A stretch of DNA of 64,000 bases from Roseibium aggregatum IAM 12614 (lineage in GTDB: Bacteria; Pseudomonadota; Alphaproteobacteria; Rhizobiales; Stappiaceae). The notes under the pieces are model-generated. The model searched no databases, had not been told where the DNA came from, and saw only the letters and a list, made by a program, of their open reading frames with translations. The DNA is taken from positions 1 to 64,000 of the forward strand of contig NZ_AAUW01000021.1 of the NCBI RefSeq assembly GCF_000168975.1. Reading direction: 5' to 3'. Below, one piece after another: positions 1 to 8,655 of the stretch (position 1 is its first letter; every line of letters starts with the position of its first letter). The position numbers and the translations under genes were made by a program.

Positions 1-225
1 GCCACCGTTCTGGTGCGTGAGGCCTTCGTCCGTCGCTTCGCCAATGGCAATGGGCTCGGATCATACGCGGGCCTAACCGCGACCCCTTACAGCAACGGCG
101 GGGTAGAGCGTGAACAAGGGATTGGCAAAGCCGGAAACCGAAGGCTTCGGACTGTGATGGTGGAGTTGGCCTGGCTCTGGCAACGTTACCAACCCGGCTC
201 CCCCCAGGGTTACCTGGTTCCGTGA
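1..225 (+). pseudogene. IS110-family transposase, C-terminal fragment
   Basis: The frame is open from base 1 and ends at 225. It encodes the IS116/IS110/IS902 C-terminal domain that binds DNA near the conserved serine: a YAGL motif, then a short linker and the GIGKAGNRRLR segment. The N-terminal DEDD RuvC-like half lies outside the window. In the other two copies this gene is a chimera of two IS110 lineages with a frameshift, so this copy is probably inactive as well. Confidence 0.75.
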
Positions 226-697
226 GCGCACGGGCTCTACCGGGCGGCGGGTTCGCAAGGTGATGGTTGTCGCCCTCGCTCGCAAGTTGCTGATCGCTCT
301 GTGGCGGTTCGCTGTCGATGGCGTCGTACCCGAAGGAGCGACGATGAAACCTGCCGTATAATTATCGGGATCGGGCCGCACTGCGACGGCATTGCAGCCC
401 GGTGACCGAGTGAACGTCGCCGTTGTCCGGCGTGGCACATTAGTGCCGTCTTCACAGAGTGGTGCCGTTCCTTAGAAGCTCTCCAGTCCCGAATGAGGGA
501 CCGTGGTTGGGACTATCACCCCGCCGGATGTGAGGTTAGCAGGCAGGTCCTGCAGGAAGAGAGCTCACCTCGGATCACAAATGCGAAAACCATTGACAGG
601 AGAATCATCATGTGAGGCCGGACAAATGACCGCTCGCAACATGATCGCAATCACGGAAGAAAACTCTTGCAAAACCGGAGCTGTCCACAAATGGCAA
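1..697 (+). mobile_element. IS110-family element, 3' part, cut by window edge
   Basis: The first 225 bases encode the C-terminal end of an IS110-type transposase, followed by about 470 bases of non-coding element tail. The whole stretch recurs in inverted orientation at 25325-26021: position p pairs with 26022-p, with no net indel, and identity stops after 697. That second copy continues further upstream into the transposase, so this one is truncated only by the window edge. Confidence 0.85.
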
Positions 698-756
698 TCC
701 CCTTCTGGATCCACCGCGTGCGGGAAGCGCGGTGCCGATTTTATGCAACAATGCCG

Positions 757-1461
757 TCAGGCCTCCCCGTCCGGGTCGGCGAGCTTCATCAGACCTGGCC
801 TGTCGAGGAGGAACAGCCATCCGTCCTGCATGTTCACAAGGTTGGCCTTTTGCCATTTCCGCAAGCACCTGTTCACGTTCTCACGCGTATTGCCGATCAT
901 TCCCGCCAGTTCGGACTGGGATTGAGATAGTTTTTTCAGGGGTCGTTCTTCGGAAACGGGGGCGGACAGCCGCAAGATCAGCTTCGCAAGGCGCGCCGGC
1001 AGTTCCAGAAACGTGCCTTCGATCATACGCTCGTCGGAGCGCCTCACCCTTTGGCACAGCAGTTCGATGAGCTTGATCGACAGGTTCGAATCTCTCCGCA
1101 GAACTTCAAGAAAGTTTCGTCTTTCCAGAACGACAACGGTGCAATTCGTCAGGGCTTTGACGCTAGCGGACCGTTCCTGTCCGTCCAGTAAGGCGATTTC
1201 CCCAAAGACATCGCCGGTCTTCAGATCGGTAAGAGTGACCTCGCCTCCGCTGGGAGTGAACATGCTGACGCGCACCGTGCCTTCCGCTATGGCCATCATG
1301 CTCTGGCCCAGAGTACCCATCGTGAAAATCACCTCACCCGCGGAGAACTTCTTCAGAAAGGCAAAGCGGGCGAGGTCTTCGCGCGCCTGGGCGTCGAGCG
1401 CATCGAAAATAAAACTGTTCCCGAGCAACTTGTATTTATCGTGGGAGCTGTCTGTAGCCAT
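757..1461 (-). CDS. Crp/Fnr-family transcriptional regulator
   Basis: About 234 residues from the start at 1461. An N-terminal cyclic-nucleotide-binding-type beta roll contains a GDVFGEIALLDG motif, followed by a dimerisation helix and a C-terminal winged helix with the recognition region SQSELAGMIGNTRENVNR. No Fnr-type iron-sulfur cysteine cluster is seen, so a Crp-like ligand or a ligand-free mode is more likely. The frame is open further upstream, but 1528-1594 is an old IS5 tail, so the start must lie inside it: ATG at 1461 (preferred) or 1509. It sits left of the secretion operon and resembles a second Crp-type regulator at 38818; a role in controlling secretion is inference. Confidence 0.85.
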   Translation of the reverse strand: MATDSSHDKYKLLGNSFIFDALDAQAREDLARFAFLKKFSAGEVIFTMGTLGQSMMAIAEGTVRVSMFTPSGGEVTLTDLKTGDVFGEIALLDGQERSASVKALTNCTVVVLERRNFLEVLRRDSNLSIKLIELLCQRVRRSDERMIEGTFLELPARLAKLILRLSAPVSEERPLKKLSQSQSELAGMIGNTRENVNRCLRKWQKANLVNMQDGWLFLLDRPGLMKLADPDGEA

Positions 1462-1527
1462 TCCTGCGGCGCGGTCCTTGGTCAGGTTTCGTCTGATCGA
1501 CGGGACCATTATAGCAACGTCTCTGCC

Positions 1528-1594
1528 CGAGGGAAGTACTCTTGTTGAGGACCGAGAAGCCGATCCGGACCTCAATTCTCTGAATGTCCAAGGG
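1528..1594 (+). mobile_element. Short IS5-family terminal remnant
   Basis: About 67 bases resemble the transposase 3' end of the IS5 elements at 4515, 6573 and 60483 (for example around 6601-6665), with several substitutions. It is too short to encode anything. It marks an old insertion just upstream of the Crp-like gene and may have replaced that gene's native promoter. Confidence 0.6.
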
Positions 1595-1680
1595 GAATTG
1601 AATTTTTTTGGTTTTGCAAACCGTCACAAGTCATGGCTGAAAAAGTGATTACCTTCACAAATGAAGCAGCCAAGATCAAC

Positions 1681-2350
1681 TCAACTAGCCCGCATAATTG
1701 ACGGCGGGTTGGCGGATGTGGTGCAAGCCGTTGAACTGACGTAGGATTTGATTGCATAGGCCGATCCGGCCTTCAAGATGGCCCAGGACGCACTGCGTTC
1801 GGGTCGCGATCTGGCGTCGCGATGTTTTTGAGAAAACGGATTAGCCTGTCGCTGGCAAGCTGTTATTCGTCCTGTGATTGTCGCGTAGGCCACCGGCCTT
1901 CCGCGCTTACGCTTTGCTTCCATGGCGGATCTGCGCCTGTAGCTCTCGAAGTTCATCTCGAAGATTGTGGCGTGGTGTACAAGGCGGTCGACGGCAGCGA
2001 GCGTCATGGCGGGGTCAGGAAAGACCTTGTTCCACTCGCCGAAGGGCTGATGGGCGGTGATCAGGATGGACTTGCGTTCATACCGTGCGGAGATGAGCTC
2101 GAACAGCACGCTGGTTTCAGCCTGGTCCTTGGCGACGTAGGTGAGATCGTCGCGAATAAGCAGGTCGAACTTGTCGAGCTTGTTAATGACGGATGCGAGC
2201 TGCAACTCGCGGCGGGCGATCTGAAGCTTCTGAACGAGATCAGTGGTCATATGAAGAGGACCCGCCAGCCATTTTCGATGAGCGCGAGCCCGATGGCCGC
2301 GGCGAGATGGCTCTTACCGCCGCCCGGTGGAAGGGGCTTATAATGCCCGT
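1681..2350 (-). pseudogene. istB: IS21-family IstB ATPase, fragment with frameshift
   Basis: IstB is the AAA+ helper of IS21 transposition. The minus strand first shows a Walker A region (GGGKSHLAAAIG) at about 2265-2330. This frame meets TGA at about 2250, and reading resumes in another frame with TTDLVQKLQIARRELQL, the second-strand region (LLIRDDLTYV) and VFPDPAMTLAAVDRLVHH. The N-terminal third is missing; other DNA begins near 2350. The partner istA is absent here, but an istA fragment lies at 47686. Confidence 0.8.
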
Positions 2351-2797
2351 TTTCAGCAAGAAGACACAACGAAGATTGTTTGTTACACGTTTCATCCACG
2401 GTTTAGCGAGGAGATTTGTGTCGTCGGTCGGCAGCGTTATTGCGGCGAGCCGGCGTATGTAGGCCGGCAGCCGGATGGCAGCTTGGCGCTGGTACCGATC
2501 TGGATGACCAAAGAGCCCGCGGTCGCAATGGTGCTCGTCGAGGCGCCACGCCTTTCCCTTTCCTGCTTGCGCGATCTGCGTCGCGAGATCGACACTTGTT
2601 TAAGCTTGCTCGACGGCGTCTCACGCCGTGGAGGAGAAAGCTATGCAGCAAAGGCAACCTATTTCCGTCCAACCGGATCTGTTTGCAGCGCCGACCGCGC
2701 CACGGGAACTTTCGAGCGACATCGGCCAGCACCTCCTGTCATTGATCGAGGCCCTGCTCACGGAAGCGGCGAAGAAGGCCAGGGAGGCGGATCATGA
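2327..2797 (+). CDS. DUF5372-like protein, N-terminus fused to IS21 debris
   Basis: From about residue 18 the protein reads VCYTFHPRFSEEICVVGRQR and continues with WMTKEPAVAM. This matches the small family (DUF5372) that commonly precedes a small ORF and a serine recombinase in alphaproteobacterial mobile cassettes. The first residues come from the istB remnant, so the native start is lost. The frame stays open past the expected C-terminus and overlaps the next gene. Function of the family is unknown to me. Confidence 0.55.
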   Translation: MEGAYNARFQQEDTTKIVCYTFHPRFSEEICVVGRQRYCGEPAYVGRQPDGSLALVPIWMTKEPAVAMVLVEAPRLSLSCLRDLRREIDTCLSLLDGVSRRGGESYAAKATYFRPTGSVCSADRATGTFERHRPAPPVIDRGPAHGSGEEGQGGGS

Positions 2798-2810
2798 ATG
2801 TCATGCCTGA
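2643..2810 (+). CDS. Small cassette protein before serine recombinase
   Basis: 55 residues. The ATG at 2643 has a strong ribosome site (GGAGGAG, about 8 bases upstream). The sequence has a QPDLFA stretch and a helical C-terminal half (LLSLIEALLTEAAKKARE), as in the short ORF that usually sits between a DUF5372 protein and a resolvase. Its end overlaps the recombinase start at 2794. No function is known to me. Confidence 0.55.
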   Translation: MQQRQPISVQPDLFAAPTAPRELSSDIGQHLLSLIEALLTEAAKKAREADHECHA

Positions 2811-3207
2811 GCACCTGGAACGCGGCGCCTATGTCTATGTTCGCCAGTCCACAGCTGACCAACTTGTCAACAATCGCGAGAGCCAACGCCGCCAATACGG
2901 TCTACTCGAGCGCGCCCGTGCCCTTGGCAGGAGTAACGTCGTCGTCATTGACGACGACCTGGGCCGTTCAGGATCCGGTATCAACCGCCCCGGATTCGAG
3001 AAGCTGCTGGTGGCGATCTGCGAAGGCTGGGTGGGTGCCGTGCTGGCGATCGAAGCATTGCGACTGGCCCGCAATTGCCGGGATTGGCACACTCTGATCG
3101 AGTTCTGCGGTTTGGTCGGTACACTGGGGTTAGAACAAGATTTGCTCGAAATTCTGCGCGGCCTTTATCATCCAAAGACAGCGATTTTTTGCATTGGCTC
3201 TGTTTAG
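2794..3207 (+). pseudogene. Serine recombinase (resolvase/invertase), 3'-truncated
   Basis: The N-terminal catalytic domain of a large serine recombinase is clear: YVYVRQSTADQLVNNRESQ holds the nucleophile serine in the RQS motif, followed by DDDLGRSGSG and an EALRLARN segment. After about residue 110 (near 3124) the match stops and unrelated DNA supplies the last 28 codons. The DNA-binding region is missing, so the enzyme is inactive. It is the third member of a three-gene cassette cut by later insertion. Confidence 0.8.
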
Positions 3208-3243
3208 ATGAGATTCTTCAGACAGGTTTTGAAGGAGATTTCG

Positions 3244-3726
3244 ATGTCTGAAGACGTGCTGGCTGTGCTTTCGGTGATCCGAACTGTCGACGACATGACG
3301 AAGCGCGTTGTCGGCGTTTGGTGGAAGCGATGGTTTGGCCGAATGGACGGATCGGCCCGGCGTGTGGCTATGAACGCTCCTTTTAGATTGCCGCCCGTGA
3401 CATGGGAAAGCGCCGGGCTCGTCCAGGTCTTTATCAGTGTTCCAACGGCAATTGCCGCATCCAGTTCACTGCGACAAGGCACACGCCGCAGCACCCCACC
3501 AAGCTTCCCTTGAGTGTGTGGCTGAAAGGCGTGTGGCTCATTCTGCAATCGGACAAAGGCATGTCTTCGGTTCGACTGGCTGAGGCTTTGGGTGTCAGCC
3601 AGCCGACGGTCTGGCGGATGGGACATGCCTTGCGTCTGATGGTTGCTCGCGAGCACATGTTGGAGGGAACGGTAGAGGTCGATCATTTCTTTATCGGCGG
3701 TCAACCGAAGAAACGTCGCGGTGATG
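3244..3726 (+). pseudogene. IS1595-family (ISXO2-like) transposase remnant
   Basis: The plus strand encodes pieces of an ISXO2-type transposase: a degraded zinc-ribbon region with an in-frame TAG near 3382, then MGKRRARPGLYQCSNGNC, a helix-turn-helix stretch (SSVRLAEALGVSQPTVWRM) and the start of the DDE core (EVDHFFIGGQPKKRR). At about 3726 it is cut by an IS256 fragment in the opposite direction. The rest of the catalytic core is absent. Confidence 0.75.
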
Positions 3727-4514
3727 CCTTCATGCGCGTCTGAGATCACCAGCTTCACGCCGCACAGGCCCCGGCGCATGAGATCTCGCAGAAACTTGGT
3801 CCAGAAGGGCTCAGCCTCAGAGGCGCCGATCGCCATGCCCAGCACCTCGTGGCGCCCGTCCGTGTTCACCCCCACCGCCAGTGTGACTGCGACGCTCACG
3901 ATGCGCCCTCCCTGGCGGACCTTCAGGTAGGTGGCGTCGATCCACAGGTAGGGCCAGTCGCCCTCGATGGGTCAGGTCAGGAAAGCATCAACACGTTCAT
4001 CGATGTCTTCGCACAAACGGCTGACCTGGCTTTTCGAGATCCCGGTCCCGCCCATTGCCTGCACCAGATCGTCCATCGATCGCGTAGACACGCCATGAAC
4101 ATAGGCCTCCTGGATCACAGCCGTCAGGGCCTTCTCCACGGATCGCCTCGGCTCAAGGAAAGACGGGAAGTAGGACCCCGTGCGAAGCCGGGGAATGCGC
4201 AACTCAACGCTGCCCGCACGGGTCTGCCAGTCCCGGTCACGGTATCCGTTGCGCTGCGCCTGACGGTCTGTGCTCTTCTCGCCATAATCAGCACCGGTCC
4301 TGGCGCCGACTTCGAGCTCCATAAGCCGCTCCGCCGCAAATCCGATCTTTTCTCGAAGCAGGTCAGCATCGGCGATCTTTTCCACGAGCGCGCGCAGGGC
4401 CATCATGGGGTTGGTCATCGGGTGTCGTACCTGGGGAAGGTTGGTGGTCGCAACCCGACCTTACCGAAAAAACCGATGACCACCCAAAGCTAAACCACGT
4501 CCGGGGACGTCACC
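3727..4514 (-). pseudogene. IS256-family transposase, 5' two-thirds with nonsense codon
   Basis: Read on the minus strand from 4418: the N-terminal region of a Mutator/IS256 transposase, then an in-frame TGA at about 3972, then the core including DWPYLWIDATYLK (first catalytic Asp) and DAHEGI. It ends at the junction with the IS1595 remnant near 3727. The outer terminal repeat (GGTGACGTCCCCGG on the minus strand) ends at 4514. The missing 3' part matches the second IS256 fragment at 55905-56785. Confidence 0.8.
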
Positions 4515-5413
4515 AATGAAAGCCTGCGACGGCGTAGGGACATCACGGTCTGGGTTGATGAAAGCGTGGCGCATCACTGGGGTGTTGTGCGCACCGGAAA
4601 GCGTGGTCGGTCGGGGGTAATACACTGATCTTGCCGTCACGGTTTGCCCGGAAATCCGGTCCGTTTTCCATTTGGCCCTGCGGCAAACCCAAGGGTTTCT
4701 TCGTTCGCTGTTCCAGCTGATAAAGCTGGAACTGTCCGTTCCTGACTTTTTCACACTCTCGCGCCGAGCCGGCGGGCTTGAGCCTTTGCCGCGGGAACGA
4801 TCCGAGGCGCCCGGGTTCCCTTGAGCTTGTGGTGGACAGCACCGGCCTGAAGGTCTTTGGGGCCGGAGAATGGCAGGAAACCAAACACGGCAAGGCGTCC
4901 AGGCGCCGCTCGTGGCGCAAGCTCCACTTGGGGCTGGATCTGGAGACAGGTCAGATCGAATGCAGTGAACTGACGACAGACGACATCGGCGATCCGTCGG
5001 CCGTGCCGGGTCTTTTGGACCAGACTGAAGAACCCGTGCGCCGCTTTCTTGCAGATGGTGCCTATGATGGCACCGCCACCCGGAACGAAATCACGCAGCG
5101 CTTTGCCGATGTGGAGATCCTCATCCGGCCGCCGAAGACGGCTGTTGCCGGCCCTGAGGCCGAGACCAACCCCACCGCGCGGGATCTGGATGTTCTGGCG
5201 ATCAAGGCCCATGGCCGCATGGCCTGGCAAAAGAGCACCGGATATGACCAGTAAGCGCGAGTGGAAACGCAGATGGGCCGCTGGAAGTCGGTCATCGGGG
5301 AAAGGTTGAAATCACGTACCCTGGACAATCAGAGAACCGAGAGCCGGATCGGCGTCTCGGTCCTCAACAAGATGACTTCCCTCGGACACCCTACGTTCGA
5401 GCGTGTCTCATGA
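4515..5413 (+). pseudogene. IS5-family transposase, copy A (5'-truncated, interrupted)
   Basis: The frame pieces run from DITVWVDESVAHHWG to VSVLNKMTSLGHPTFERVS. They include the DDE regions VVDSTGLKVFG, FLADGAYDG and the later RRW-type segment. The start of the gene was lost where IS256 abuts. Frameshifts occur near 4615 and 4785, and a TAA sits near 5252. The same breaks occur in copies at 6573 and 60483. Confidence 0.8.
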
Positions 5414-5470
5414 TGCCAAAATCCGGGTAAGAGACCACTGCGGCCCGGCTCGTGATTTGCGCAACACGGT
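4518..5470 (+). repeat. 953-bp inverted repeat, left arm
   Basis: This arm pairs with 6516-7468 (positions sum to 11986, no net indel). It covers the IS5 transposase remnant plus about 57 bases beyond it. The encoded protein segments of the two arms are identical where compared. The loop between the arms, 5471-6515, carries one lipoprotein gene. Such arms can drive inversion or stall replication. Confidence 0.85.
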
Positions 5471-5549
5471 GCCGTGGAATTACGCCGCCAAGGTGTGATC
5501 CAAACATCGCTCACTCTGGAGGACCGGTCGCGCGGATTTAGCCGGGCAA

Positions 5550-6026
5550 TCAAACATCAGTGACACTGAGCGTGGTCACGGCGAATTTCCGAGTGACGTC
5601 CCTGCAGACGGTTCCGGTGTAAATACGGATGCCGGTGATCGTGTTGGCCGTTGTCTGGAAAGACAGACACCCTGTTTCCCAAAAGCCATTGGCATCAATC
5701 TTCGACAACGAGCCCGAATTTCCGCTGATCGGGTTAAACCACGACAGAAGAGCATCCTGATCGTCAACACCGGTGTCGAGCTGCGAACCGATCGTATCAA
5801 GGTTGTGCGCTATGACAGCCCGATCATCGGCATTGATGTCATCATGGACTTGATCGACAGAAGACGAAATTGATCTCGTCAGTACCGTCGGCTTGTCCAC
5901 ATTGCTGCTGCCCAAGGGCATCGTGACTTGAACGCACCCTGAAAGGACTCCTCCAAGCATTAGCGTGACGCTGACAAAAGTCAGGATATTGTTGAGCCAA
6001 AAGGTATATGAATGCATGCAACGCAT
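5550..6026 (-). CDS. Outer-membrane surface lipoprotein, RT0821/Lpp0805-like
   Basis: 158 residues. The N-terminus has a hydrophobic signal (ILTFVSVTLMLGGVLSGC) ending in an LSGC lipobox, so it is probably lipidated at Cys31. The C-terminal part has the small-antigen pattern of the 17-kDa/RT0821 group: SWFNPISGNSGS, a GCLSFQTT stretch and a TVCRD segment near the end. Its function is structural or unknown. It stands alone between two inverted IS5 copies, so it may be a passenger or a survivor of a larger locus. The start could also be the ATG at 6017. Confidence 0.7.
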   Translation of the reverse strand: MRCMHSYTFWLNNILTFVSVTLMLGGVLSGCVQVTMPLGSSNVDKPTVLTRSISSSVDQVHDDINADDRAVIAHNLDTIGSQLDTGVDDQDALLSWFNPISGNSGSLSKIDANGFWETGCLSFQTTANTITGIRIYTGTVCRDVTRKFAVTTLSVTDV

Positions 6027-6515
6027 CTTCTAGACGGCCTGATGGCGGCATTTGCTCGCCGAGGCAAGTGGTCGAATTCTTCAAAAACTTGTTAGTGTAC
6101 GGTCTTGGGAGGACAATTTTTGCTCGTTCGATCCTCGCCCAGCTGTTGATTTGAAGATGGCTTATTGCGGCCGGAAAGCCCTGTGCTGAATGACACTGGA
6201 GGAGCGCATTCGTGCGACGTTATTGCGTCAACCCTGGGACGTTGTTGCAGAAATTCGTGCTTTGAACGCAGTTGTCCCCGCAGTCTCTAAAACGACAGCC
6301 CGCCGACGAGCGACGGGCCGGTTGCCAAGCAAACAAGCAAAGTGGGTATCTGCAATTATTTCGTCACGACGACGCCTACCCGTATAACTTCTCAAGTAGA
6401 TTATTCTATATGGGAGCCCCTCATCCGAGGGTGTGTATTATTTAATACACATTCCCCCAATTGCTCTCAATCGAGGTGTCCCAATTTGCAGCCAAAACCG
6501 ACGTTGTTGTGGTGA
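6027..6515. other. Gene-poor stretch between the IS5 inverted arms
   Basis: No convincing gene. A 65-codon frame at 6190-6387 (plus) has a basic C-terminus and a vaguely helix-turn-helix-like middle (VSKTTARRRATGRLP), but no recognisable start signal or family. A perfect palindrome lies at 6432-6449. Confidence 0.4.
6432..6449. promoter_or_regulatory. 18-bp AT-rich perfect palindrome
   Basis: The sequence GTGTATTA-TT-TAATACAC is a perfect inverted repeat with 8-base arms. It could bind a dimeric regulator. It has no adjacent clear gene, so its role is unknown. Confidence 0.35.
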
Positions 6516-7468
6516 ACCGTGTTGCGCAAATCACGAGCCGGGCCGCAGTGGTCTCTTACCCGGATTTTGGCATCATGAGACACGCTCGAACGTAGGGTGT
6601 CCGAGGGAAGTCATCTTGTTGAGGACCGAGACGCCGATCCGGCTCTCGGTTCTCTGATTGTCCAGGGTACGTGATTTCAACCTTTCCCCGATGACCGACT
6701 TCCAGCGGCCCATCTGCGTTTCCACTCGCGCTTACTGGTCATATCCGGTGCTCTTTTGCCAGGCCATGCGGCCATGGGCCTTGATCGCCAGAACATCCAG
6801 ATCCCGCGCGGTGGGGTTGGTCTCGGCCTCAGGGCCGGCAACAGCCGTCTTCGGCGGCCGGATGAGGATCTCCACATCGGCAAAGCGCTGCGTGATTTCG
6901 TTCCGGGTGGCGGTGCCATCATAGGCACCATCTGCAAGAAAGCGGCGCACGGGTTCTTCAGTCTGGTCCAAAAGACCCGGCACGGCCGACGGATCGCCGA
7001 TGTCGTCTGTCGTCAGTTCACTGCATTCGATCTGACCTGTCTCCAGATCCAGCCCCAAGTGGAGCTTGCGCCACGAGCGGCGCCTGGACGCCTTGCCGTG
7101 TTTGGTTTCCTGCCATTCTCCGGCCCCAAAGACCTTCAGGCCGGTGCTGTCCACCACAAGCTCAAGGGAACCCGGGCGCCTCGGATCGTTCCCGCGGCAA
7201 AGGCTCAAGCCCGCCGGCTCGGCGCGAGAGTGTGAAAAAGTCAGGAACGGACAGTTCCAGCTTTATCAGCTGGAACAGCGAACGAAGAAACCCTTGGGTT
7301 TGCCGCAGGGCCAAATGGAAAACGGACCGGATTTCCGGGCAAACCGTGACGGCAAGATCAGTGTATTACCCCCGACCGACCACGCTTTCCGGTGCGCACA
7401 ACACCCCAGTGATGCGCCACGCTTTCATCAACCCAGACCGTGATGTCCCTACGCCGTCGCAGGCTTTC
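6516..7468 (-). repeat. 953-bp inverted repeat, right arm
   Basis: Mirror image of 4518-5470, including DNA outside the IS5 transposase, so the duplication is not a simple second transposition of the IS. It is part of the fuller IS5 copy B, which continues to about 7612. Confidence 0.85.
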
Positions 7469-7549
7469 CGTATACTCGGGACAGTTCGTTACACGATGCA
7501 TAGATTTCGCAAACTTGTGGCGACGAGATGCGTGGTGTTTGAACGGCAT
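6573..7549 (-). pseudogene. IS5-family transposase, copy B (full length, interrupted)
   Basis: Reads from MPFKHHASRRHKFAKSMHRV on the minus strand to the terminal VSVLNKMTSLG segment. Catalytic regions VVDSTGLKVFG and FLADGAYDGTATRNEIT are present. An extra G near 7370 breaks the frame after TGKRGRSG, a second shift lies near 7200, and TAA follows GYDQ near 6735. The element appears to run from about 6568 to about 7611; its ends show a weak inverted repeat (TTGGCATCATGAG against GTTGCATTAAT in sister copies). Confidence 0.8.
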
Positions 7550-7612
7550 TCACAAAACTTCAGAAGCAAGGAACGCCGAGCAGGTAGGCACGAAACCCGA
7601 TTAATGCGATAA

Positions 7613-7919
7613 GGTCGCTTGCTATAGTCGAACTGAGGGAATACGGGCACACCATCCGTGAACCGGAGTACGATCTTTACGAGGGTTGCGCCGCACAGAT
7701 TCCGATGAGCTACTGTCTCGTAGCTCAAAAGCTGACCAGCGCCAAAGGTCGATAGCCGCCATTCGTGGCCTGCGCGGCATTGAACCCTGTAGGCTCGATG
7801 CAGCCATGCGTAGCCGCGGAAGGTCTGCCGTATCCGATATCTACTTCGCTGACGTCGATTTCGGCCTGCTGCGGTCCTTCCTGCCGATCGCAATTAAGGT
7901 CTGGAAAGAGCCCAAATTG
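7613..7919. other. About 300 bases without a recognisable gene
   Basis: Frames on both strands are open here (for example 7686-7940 plus), but none shows a known family, a good ribosome site or a convincing hydrophobic pattern. It probably represents the disrupted downstream region of the acetyltransferase gene. Confidence 0.3.
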
Positions 7920-8417
7920 TTACAGACGCAGCGTGAATAAATGATCGTTCCGAGACTCTCCGTCGACCCTAACGCTGTCATAATGAGTCGCCACACGCTC
8001 AAAACCTTGCCTTTCGTAGAAAGCCATCGCGCGAAGATTTTCAGTATCAACGAAGAGTTCAAGTTGGGCCAGTCCGTTGCTCTTTGCTTCTTCTATTACA
8101 CCTGCCATTAGTACCTTTGCCGCACCTGAGCCTTGGTAGCTTCGAGTAACAAAAAACGGCCCGATCACACCTCGATGTTGGGTGCGTTTCAGTTGTTGAG
8201 GGCGATAACCACAGAGTCCAACAAGGTTTTCTTCAGTAAAGACACCACGGAAGCTTCCGCCGGCCAGAATCTTGCGGCAATGATCGCGGCGGGCAGCAGC
8301 CGTCTCCTCATAGGTCACCAGAAATCCCGAGGGAAAGTCACGTGCGCCTTCCAGCCTCAATTTCTGCCACGCTTCGGAGTCCTCAGGCGCGAGCACTCTA
8401 CAGACAAAATTTTGCAT
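7920..8417 (-). CDS. GNAT-family N-acetyltransferase
   Basis: 165 residues, normal for a GNAT protein. Such enzymes move an acetyl group from acetyl-CoA to an amine of a small molecule or protein. The acetyl-CoA-binding motif A is seen as IGPFFVTRSYQGSGAAKVLM, the following helix as AGVIEEAKSNGL, then the beta-5 strand (LELFVD) and the AMAFYERQGFE motif B. No substrate can be inferred. It lies between an IS5 copy and sctV on the same strand as sctV, but 238 bases separate them, so it need not belong to the secretion locus. Confidence 0.85.
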   Translation of the reverse strand: MQNFVCRVLAPEDSEAWQKLRLEGARDFPSGFLVTYEETAAARRDHCRKILAGGSFRGVFTEENLVGLCGYRPQQLKRTQHRGVIGPFFVTRSYQGSGAAKVLMAGVIEEAKSNGLAQLELFVDTENLRAMAFYERQGFERVATHYDSVRVDGESRNDHLFTLRL

Positions 8418-8655
8418 TGGCGTCTCGGTATGCTGAAGAGTTAGGTGTGATTATGAATGTGGGATACAGTCTGGGATCTGAAGCATTAAGGGGCTCACCT
8501 CAACGCCGCTCCGACCGGCCGACAATATCACGGCAGGCGTCACAGGGCTGATAACCCAAGGCCGGCGCTCCCGAAATCCGGAGAGGCGCAGAGCCGATCC
8601 GATGCCCCCCCGACTGTACAGGCAAAGCGCAGTGTGGGGGATTGCCCCGGGAGGG

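Noticed and set aside
7489..7893. 134-codon minus-strand frame near the IS5 end
   Set aside because: It starts in unassigned DNA and runs into the IS5 element; no family or start signal.
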